5,461 nucleotides of DNA from JBEINZ01 sp040377825 (GTDB lineage: Bacteria; Pseudomonadota; Alphaproteobacteria; Rhizobiales; Ancalomicrobiaceae), in NCBI GenBank assembly GCA_040377825.1, contig JBEINZ010000211.1, forward strand, positions 1-5,461, read 5' to 3'. Shown here piece after piece: positions 1 to 4,005 of this stretch (within the stretch, counting starts at the first letter, position 1; every line of letters begins with the position of its first letter). The notes under the pieces are model-generated. The model saw only the letters and a list, made by a program, of their open reading frames with translations. It had not been told where the DNA came from and ran no database searches. Position numbers and translations under genes: made by a program.

Positions 1-1105
1 CGCCGGAGCGATGCGACATGACCGCCGTGTAGCCGGCCTTATGCGCGGTCGATACGGCGTCGAGCGTCTCGGTCAGGGTGCCGATCTGGTTGACCTTAAC
101 CAGGATCGAATTCGCCACGCCCTTGGCGATGCCTTCGCGCAAGCGCACCGAATTGGTCACGAACAAATCGTCGCCGACAAGTTGAACGCGGGCGCCGACC
201 GCATCGGTCACCAGCTTCCAGCCGTGCCAATCGTCCTCGGACATGCCGTCCTCGATCGAGATGATCGGGTAGTCCGCCGCGAGCTTGGCGAGATAGCGCG
301 CCTGCTCCTCCGGCGAACGGACCACGCCCTCGCCTTCGTAGTGATAGGCGCCGTCCTTGAAGAACTCGGTCGCCGCGCAATCGAGCGCGAGATAGACGTC
401 CTCGCCGGGCGTGTAGCCGGCTTTCTCGATGGCCTTCATCACGAAGTCGAGCGCCGCGGTCGCCGAGGCGAGGTTCGGCGCGAAGCCGCCCTCGTCGCCG
501 ACATTGGTGTTGTGCCCGGCGTCCTTCAAGCCCTTCTTGAGGGTGTGAAAGATCTCCGCGCCCATCCTGAGGCCCTCGGCGAAGCTGGAAGCGCCGGCCG
601 GCATGATCATGAATTCCTGGAAGTCGATCGGATTGTCGGCATGCACCCCGCCATTGATGATGTTCATCATCGGAACCGGCAGAATGCGCGCGCCCGCGCC
701 GCCGACATAGCGGTAAAGCGGCAGGCCGGCGGCTTCGGCGGCGGCCTTGGCGACCGCCAGCGAGACGCCCAGAATGGCGTTGGCGCCGAGGCGCTTCTTG
801 TTCGGCGTGCCGTCAAGCTCGATCATCGCCTCGTCAATGGCGATTTGGTCCTCGGCTTCCATCCCGCCGACCGCATCGAAGATTTCGCCATTGACCGCGT
901 TGACCGCGCGGATCACGCCCTTGCCGAGATAGACGCCCTTTTCGCCGTCGCGCAGTTCCACGGCCTCATGCGCGCCGGTGGAAGCCCCCGAGGGGACCGC
1001 GGCGCGTCCGAACGAGCCGTCCTCCAAGGTCACATCCACTTCCACCGTCGGGTTACCACGGCTGTCGAGGATCTGGCGGCCGACGATATCGACGATGGCG
1101 GTCAT
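1..1105 (-). CDS. eno: Enolase (phosphopyruvate hydratase), C-terminus beyond window
   Basis: Cytoplasmic glycolytic enzyme that interconverts 2-phosphoglycerate and phosphoenolpyruvate with Mg2+. I translated the minus strand by hand: 368 residues are visible, opening MTAIVDIVGRQILDSRGNPT, the usual enolase N-terminus. The N-terminal domain carries the SGASTG loop (residues 39-44). The barrel holds the catalytic acid/base Glu205 in GDEGG and Lys337 in LVKVNQ. Metal ligands are Asp242, Glu285 (SIEDG) and Asp312 (GDD). The mobile loop SHRSG is at 364-368, where the window ends. By comparison with the E. coli enzyme (about 432 residues), roughly 60 C-terminal residues are missing because of the window edge, not because of a break in the gene. 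The ATG at 1105 is fixed by a strong ribosome binding site 7 nt upstream. The gene follows the acetyltransferase gene after a 141-nt gap. Every active-site residue that should be visible is present. Confidence 0.98.
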   Translation of the reverse strand, partial: MTAIVDIVGRQILDSRGNPTVEVDVTLEDGSFGRAAVPSGASTGAHEAVELRDGEKGVYLGKGVIRAVNAVNGEIFDAVGGMEAEDQIAIDEAMIELDGTPNKKRLGANAILGVSLAVAKAAAEAAGLPLYRYVGGAGARILPVPMMNIINGGVHADNPIDFQEFMIMPAGASSFAEGLRMGAEIFHTLKKGLKDAGHNTNVGDEGGFAPNLASATAALDFVMKAIEKAGYTPGEDVYLALDCAATEFFKDGAYHYEGEGVVRSPEEQARYLAKLAADYPIISIEDGMSEDDWHGWKLVTDAVGARVQLVGDDLFVTNSVRLREGIAKGVANSILVKVNQIGTLTETLDAVSTAHKAGYTAVMSHRSG

Positions 1106-1112
1106 GTCTGCA

Positions 1113-1119
1113 TCTCCTT
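1113..1119 (-). promoter_or_regulatory. Ribosome binding site of eno
   Basis: The minus strand reads AAGGAGA, near-perfect complementarity to the 16S rRNA 3' end, with a 7-nt spacer to the eno ATG at 1105. This is the strongest ribosome binding site in the window. It fits a highly expressed glycolytic gene and decides the start codon. Confidence 0.85.
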
Positions 1120-1137
1120 AGGGAATCGCGATGGGAC

Positions 1138-1156
1138 GGGCACGTTCGCATGTCCC
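1138..1156 (-). promoter_or_regulatory. Possible hairpin in the eno 5' untranslated region
   Basis: As RNA from the minus strand this reads GGG, a bulged A, CAUG, a CGAA loop, CGUG, CCC. That gives seven base pairs (one of them G-U) closing a four-base loop, about 18 nt upstream of the ribosome binding site. It could stabilise the eno leader or be a chance fold in GC-rich DNA. No known riboswitch or leader motif is recognised. Confidence 0.25.
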
Positions 1157-1170
1157 CGGTTGCGGCCGGC

Positions 1171-1199
1171 TCTATAGCCGAGCCACGCGACAATTCCTA
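1171..1199 (-). promoter_or_regulatory. Candidate eno promoter (weak -35)
   Basis: The minus strand has TATAGA (1176-1171), matching four of six positions of a sigma70-type -10 element. It would place the transcription start about 60 nt before the eno ATG. Seventeen nt upstream is TAGGAA (1199-1194), a poor -35. The -10 also lies within a small inverted repeat (CGGCT, CTAT, AGCCG at 1167-1180). A separate promoter here is expected because the preceding gene ends in a terminator-like hairpin. The exact assignment is inference. Confidence 0.3.
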
Positions 1200-1217
1200 G
1201 ACGATCGCAAGCGTTCT

Positions 1218-1230
1218 GTGGGTGACCCAC
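1218..1230. promoter_or_regulatory. 13-bp palindrome upstream of eno, possible operator
   Basis: GTGGGTGACCCAC is a perfect 6-bp inverted repeat around a single central base. It lies 113 nt upstream of the eno start, just 5' of the candidate promoter and 17 bp past the acetyltransferase stop codon. Its compact two-fold symmetry suits a dimeric DNA-binding protein. No particular regulator is recognised, and a chance palindrome in GC-rich DNA remains possible. Confidence 0.3.
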
Positions 1231-1246
1231 CAATCCGGCTCCAGAT

Positions 1247-1861
1247 TCAAAAGCCCGAGCCAGTCGGGCTTTCATCAAGAAGCGACAGTCGCATCAGCGG
1301 TCGTCGCGGCGATCGACGGGCGACTTTTTCAAAGCCGAGCGCGCGAAAGACCGAGGCGAGGCCGACGAAACCTTCGCCGGAGGTCAGCGTCTTGTCCGGG
1401 TCGATGGCCGCGACCTCCAAGGAGGGCGCGCCGGCGGCCCTGGCTTCCACGATCGCGGCCTGCGTGAGACGGCGCATCAGGCCCAGTTTTCTCCAAACGA
1501 GCCGGAGATAAAAGCAGGTGATCGCGAGCGCCCCATTTGAATGGCCGTCCTCGGCCGGCGCGGAGACCTTGCCGCGATCGAACACCGGCACGTCAACGCG
1601 CGGCGCGATCGCGACCCAGGCCACGGCAAGATCACCGGCATAGGCCAAGAGTCCTGGCGGCGGACCGCGGCGGACGCAGGCTTGCATCGCCCCCTTCCGT
1701 CCGGACCTTTCGAGCGCCTTGAACTCGCGCCTTGGCAAGCGGTGCCACTGACACCAACACCCGCCGTTCGCGCCCTTCTCGGGGCCAAAAAGATGCTCAA
1801 AATCGTCCCAGCGGTCCGGCGTCAGCGGGTGGATCGGGAAGTCCGTCAAATCGGCACCCAT
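1247..1861 (-). CDS. GNAT family N-acetyltransferase
   Basis: A 204-residue protein with the look of a stand-alone GNAT acetyltransferase subfamily. It has an N-terminal IHPLTPDRWDDFEHLFGP segment (10-27) and a characteristic CWCQWHRLPR motif (35-44). Next come LLAYAGDLAVAWVAIAPR (71-88, strands beta2-beta3), the central ITCFYL strand (114-119), and a C-terminal GLASVFRALGFEKVARRSP stretch (167-185). These would transfer an acetyl group from acetyl-CoA; the acceptor is unknown. The acetyl-CoA loop, normally Q/R-x-x-G-x-G/A, reads R124-K-L-G127-L-M129, so its last small residue is replaced by Met. The ATG lies 3 nt after the kdsA stop codon, which suggests translational coupling. An AAGGGG stretch inside the end of kdsA (1879-1874, 12-nt spacer) may serve as ribosome binding site. 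The final DESPTGSGF is largely encoded by a terminator hairpin. The family call is firm; activity and substrate are not. Confidence 0.85.
   Translation of the reverse strand: MGADLTDFPIHPLTPDRWDDFEHLFGPEKGANGGCWCQWHRLPRREFKALERSGRKGAMQACVRRGPPPGLLAYAGDLAVAWVAIAPRVDVPVFDRGKVSAPAEDGHSNGALAITCFYLRLVWRKLGLMRRLTQAAIVEARAAGAPSLEVAAIDPDKTLTSGEGFVGLASVFRALGFEKVARRSPRRPLMRLSLLDESPTGSGF
1250..1272 (-). terminator. Intrinsic terminator-like hairpin at the end of the acetyltransferase gene
   Basis: On the minus strand AAAGCCCGA, a 5-nt loop CTGGC, and TCGGGCTTT form a perfect 9-bp stem, followed by a run of four T (the last base belongs to the stop codon TGA). The stem is GC-rich in its centre with A/T at its outer end, the classic rho-independent layout, although the T-run is short. 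It overlaps the last eight sense codons of the acetyltransferase gene. Because of its symmetry it could also act on plus-strand transcripts. It probably ends the kdsA-acetyltransferase transcript before eno. Confidence 0.7.
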
Positions 1862-1864
1862 GCG

Positions 1865-2698
1865 TCAGGCGAGCCCCTTGGCCAACCGATCGAAAGCGGC
1901 GAGTTGGGCAAGAAGCGCCGGCATTTGCGGCAGCGGGACCATGTTCGGTCCGTCGGAGGGCGCGCGGTCGGGGTCCTCGTGGGTCTCGATGAACACGCCG
2001 GCGACGCCGACGGCGACCGCCGCGCGCGCGAGCACCGGCACGAAGCGCCGATCGCCACCCGACGACGTCCCCTGCCCGCCCGGCTGCTGCACCGAATGCG
2101 TGGCGTCGAAGATGACCGGTGCGCCGGTCTCGGCCATGATCGGCAGCGCGCGCATGTCGGACACCAGCGTGTTGTAGCCGAAGCTCGCGCCGCGCTCGGT
2201 GAGGAGCACATTGGCATTGCCCGCGCCGAGGATTTTGTCCGCCACGTTCTTCATGTCCCAAGGCGCGAGAAACTGCCCCTTCTTGACGTTGACCACGCGC
2301 CCGGTCTTCGCCGCCGCGACCACGAGATCAGTCTGCCGGCACAAAAACGCCGGGATCTGCAGGACGTCGACGACTTCGGCGACCGGCGCGCATTGGGAGA
2401 TCTCGTGCACGTCGGTGAGGCACGGCAGCCCCAAGGTCGCGCGGATCTCGGCGAAGACCGGCAACGCCGCCTCCAGTCCCATGCCGCGCGCGGCCTTGAG
2501 GCTCGTGCGGTTTGCCTTGTCGTAGGACGTCTTATAGACAAGGCCGATCCCAAGCTTCTCCGTCATCGCCTTCAGCGCCGAGGCGGTCGACAGCGCATGG
2601 ACCCGGCTTTCCATCTGGCAGGGACCGGCGATCAACGTCAGCGGCAGGTGATTGCCGAACCGGACCGGACCGACGACAACTTCGGAATTGGGCATCAT
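1865..2698 (-). CDS. kdsA: 3-deoxy-8-phosphooctulonate synthase (Kdo-8-P synthase)
   Basis: Condenses phosphoenolpyruvate with D-arabinose 5-phosphate to give Kdo-8-phosphate, the committed step toward the Kdo sugar of the lipopolysaccharide inner core; cytoplasmic. With the ATG at 2698 the protein has 277 residues, close to the usual 280. A single TIM-barrel domain shows LIAGPCQMES (22-31), YKTSYDKANR (55-64, substrate loop), LTDVHE (94-99), PAFLCRQTDL (116-125), NVKKGQF (137-143), ERGASFGYN (168-176) and DATHSVQQPGG (198-208). Cys27, His201, Glu238 and Asp249 have exactly the spacing of the metal ligands in the Aquifex enzyme, so this is predicted to be the metal-dependent class; E. coli has Asn at the Cys position. 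The chosen ATG has GAGGA 9 nt upstream. A second ATG follows directly. An in-frame extension to a TTG at 2746 is Pro/Arg-rich and has no ribosome binding site. The gene is followed 3 nt later by the acetyltransferase gene. Confidence 0.97.
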   Translation of the reverse strand: MMPNSEVVVGPVRFGNHLPLTLIAGPCQMESRVHALSTASALKAMTEKLGIGLVYKTSYDKANRTSLKAARGMGLEAALPVFAEIRATLGLPCLTDVHEISQCAPVAEVVDVLQIPAFLCRQTDLVVAAAKTGRVVNVKKGQFLAPWDMKNVADKILGAGNANVLLTERGASFGYNTLVSDMRALPIMAETGAPVIFDATHSVQQPGGQGTSSGGDRRFVPVLARAAVAVGVAGVFIETHEDPDRAPSDGPNMVPLPQMPALLAQLAAFDRLAKGLA

Positions 2699-2707
2699 GG
2701 GTGCGGG

Positions 2708-2712
2708 TCCTC
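2708..2712 (-). promoter_or_regulatory. Ribosome binding site deciding the kdsA start
   Basis: GAGGA on the minus strand lies 9 nt before the ATG at 2698. No comparable site precedes the upstream in-frame TTG (2746) or ATG (2740). This supports the shorter 277-residue product. Confidence 0.6.
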
Positions 2713-2768
2713 GGGGTCGTGGGGATGGTCGAACGCGCATCGCCAAGCCGGCAAGACGGAGAGCACTT

Positions 2769-2796
2769 AGTTAAAGGCTCCGGAGGCGGGGATCAA
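2769..2796 (-). promoter_or_regulatory. Weak candidate promoter for kdsA
   Basis: The minus strand reads TTGATC (2796-2791), 16 nt, then TTAACT (2774-2769), which match four of six and three of six consensus positions. It sits about 70 nt before kdsA. If the plus-strand insert uncouples kdsA from pyrG, a promoter must lie in this gap or inside the insert. This is the best pair I could see, but it is poor. Confidence 0.2.
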
Positions 2797-2815
2797 TCGG
2801 GGTATTGGGGCGGGG
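2788..2815 (+). other. Four-run G-quadruplex motif
   Basis: Four runs of exactly GGGG occur at 2788-2791, 2799-2802, 2807-2810 and 2812-2815, with loops of 7, 4 and 1 nt. This meets the usual rule for intramolecular G-quadruplexes with four-layer potential. It lies in the gap between kdsA and the plus-strand small ORF. It is on the template strand for kdsA and the sense strand for anything read rightward. It overlaps the weak kdsA -35 candidate. Folding and function are inference. Confidence 0.45.
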
Positions 2816-2929
2816 AGCTTTAGGGATGCAGTCGCGATTGACCTTGCAACTCTTGGTGCACGCCTTTAGCTTCGGCGTAACGTAAACGCCCGAGACGCCG
2901 GTGAATAAGTTCATGAAAGGCGAACTCAC

Positions 2930-3151
2930 ATGAGCGCGATGGATAAGGAAGCCTCACAGTTCGCGCGATACAGCAGCCTTGATGAGCTGACCCCTGCCCC
3001 ACCCTTGAGCAGCGCCGTGAAGGCCATGTCCGACCATGATGTTGATCAGCGTGCGGCGGCTGATCCCGATATGGGAACGATACCTGTAGATTTTTGGGAT
3101 ACGGCCCACTTGGTTAAGCTGGTCAGCGCGAATAGCAAATCCTTGGCATGA
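2930..3151 (+). CDS. Small protein resembling the N-terminal part of BrnA-like antitoxins
   Basis: A 73-residue ORF starting at an ATG with AAAGG 9 nt upstream (2916-2920). The segment VKAMSDHDVDQRAAADPD (30-47) followed by VDFWDTAHLV (53-62) recalls the acidic linker of BrnA/COG3514-type antitoxins, in which a D-x-D-I-D stretch precedes a D-x-x-F-W-x-x-A motif. In that family a ribbon-helix-helix DNA-binding domain normally follows. Here the ORF stops 11 residues later, so the domain is absent, and I found no remnant in the other forward frames immediately downstream. It may be a truncated antitoxin, a short stand-alone relative, or not a gene. GC is about 60% near the start and about 45% near the end, intermediate between the core genes and the next gene, which begins 21 nt later on the same strand. 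The likeness is from memory of the family, not from a search. Confidence 0.45.
   Translation: MSAMDKEASQFARYSSLDELTPAPPLSSAVKAMSDHDVDQRAAADPDMGTIPVDFWDTAHLVKLVSANSKSLA
3044..3065. repeat. Inverted repeat within the small ORF
   Basis: GATCAGC (3044-3050) and GCTGATC (3059-3065) form a perfect 7-bp inverted repeat around an 8-nt GC-rich centre. It lies inside the BrnA-like ORF with no T-run after it, so it is not a terminator. It may be chance or a binding site for autoregulation. Confidence 0.3.
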
Positions 3152-3979
3152 ACAACAACGGCTAAAACAAAAATGAACCATCGAGCTCCCTCATTCGGCC
3201 AGCCCTCATTTTCGTGCCCGCATTGCAACGCCATTTCTCATCAAAATTGGTTCGAGCTGCGTGCATCGCAAAACACGATTAAGCCTTATCTGTTTTCAGA
3301 AAGAGATCGTGCTGCATTAGTAAAATCCCCGCAAAATTACGCTGGCTTTCTGCTGAAATCTCAAATTGATATCAGTGATCTTGAAAGAATTATAATCGGA
3401 GATGTGATAATCGCCAAAAAAACGTCGGACGTTGCTGGGAGATTGGTCACGAATATTCACATTAGCCAGTGCTTTTCCTGCAATAAAGTCGCAATTTGGC
3501 GATATGATACTCTGCTTTACCCGGTAACTTCATACGAAGTTAAGCCCAACGACGACATGCCTGATGACATTAAAGCCGATTTTCTTGAAGCAGCGTCTAT
3601 TGTCAATTTATCGCCCCGTGGCGCGTGCGCGTTGCTTCGCCTTGCGATTGAAAAGCTCTGCGTGCACCTTGGAGGCAAGGGAAGAAAACTGGATGATGAC
3701 ATCGCGATGCTTGTCAAAAAAGGCTTAAATAAGGGCGTCCAGCAGTCTCTGGATTACGTCCGAGTTATTGGAAATGAGGCTTTACACCCAGGCCAGTTAG
3801 ACTTGAAAGATGACCAAAATACTGCCGAAACGTTATTCGGTCTCGTCAATTACGTCGTCGATGAGCTCATTACAAAGCCCAAATCGCTTGATGAGATTTA
3901 CAATCGACTTCCATCAGAAAAACGTCGGCAGATTGAAAATCGGGATAAGGTAGCGCTTTCGCCGTCCAAAGGCGCATAA
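3061..3979. other. AT-rich island between pyrG and kdsA, probable acquired segment
   Basis: GC falls from about 65% in the flanking core genes to roughly 30-47% in the 60-base lines I counted here, and returns abruptly at the pyrG stop. The segment carries genes in the opposite orientation to its neighbours. No transposase, integrase, terminal inverted repeats or convincing target duplication is visible. The left edge is gradual, somewhere in 2820-3060, and the right edge lies in 3980-4005. Confidence 0.6.
3173..3979 (+). CDS. Zinc-ribbon and DUF4145 domain protein
   Basis: A 268-residue soluble protein without signal peptide or membrane segment. CPHC (Cys15, Cys18) and CFSC (Cys100, Cys103) probably form one split zinc ribbon, separated by an 81-residue insert. 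Residues about 135-258 match the DUF4145 pattern: LSPRGACALLRLAIEKLCVHL (146-166), DDDIAMLVKKGL (174-185), then the signature VRVIGNEALHPGQLDL (196-211) and a C-terminal YNRLPSEKRRQIENRD (243-258). DUF4145 is known from stand-alone proteins and from some restriction enzyme subunits. Its biochemical role is unsettled, though a link to HEPN-type helical ribonuclease folds has been suggested. Arg197, Asn201 and His205 are the obvious conserved polar residues, but the Arg-His spacing (seven residues between) is longer than the canonical HEPN R-x4-6-H. The gene has only an A-rich leader and no clear ribosome binding site, suggesting coupling to the small ORF upstream. AT-rich codons (AAA, TTA, ATA) mark it as foreign. 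It converges on pyrG with 26 nt between. Confidence 0.85.
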   Translation: MNHRAPSFGQPSFSCPHCNAISHQNWFELRASQNTIKPYLFSERDRAALVKSPQNYAGFLLKSQIDISDLERIIIGDVIIAKKTSDVAGRLVTNIHISQCFSCNKVAIWRYDTLLYPVTSYEVKPNDDMPDDIKADFLEAASIVNLSPRGACALLRLAIEKLCVHLGGKGRKLDDDIAMLVKKGLNKGVQQSLDYVRVIGNEALHPGQLDLKDDQNTAETLFGLVNYVVDELITKPKSLDEIYNRLPSEKRRQIENRDKVALSPSKGA

Positions 3980-4005
3980 ACTGTTATTATTCAGTAACTC
4001 GCAAC

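Noticed and set aside
11..1177. 388-codon plus-strand open frame opposite eno
   Set aside because: It is an antisense shadow of a clear enolase gene. Its Arg/Asp/His-rich product resembles no family and it has no ribosome binding site; long antisense frames are common in GC-rich DNA.
2699..2746. In-frame kdsA extension starting at TTG 2746 or ATG 2740
   Set aside because: The added residues are Pro/Arg-rich, no ribosome binding site precedes them, and the ATG at 2698 gives the normal family length with GAGGA 9 nt upstream.
1541..2770. 409-codon plus-strand open frame across the acetyltransferase gene and kdsA
   Set aside because: It spans two well-supported minus-strand genes and gives a low-complexity Arg-rich product, as expected of an antisense shadow.
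2826..2885. 19-residue plus-strand ORF with a GGGGAG 8 nt upstream
   Set aside because: The spacing looks good, but the G-rich match comes from the G-quadruplex tract, and the short hydrophobic peptide shows no leader-type codon pattern. Too little evidence to call a gene.
2954..3181. 75-codon minus-strand ORF opposite the small plus-strand ORF, with several cysteines
   Set aside because: The plus-strand ORF has a ribosome binding site and a recognisable motif. The minus frame resembles nothing I know, and no good start signal is visible.
3980..3995. ACTG / CAGT inverted repeat between the DUF4145 gene and pyrG as a bidirectional terminator
   Set aside because: The stem is only 4 bp with an AT-rich 8-nt loop and no following T-run in either direction.
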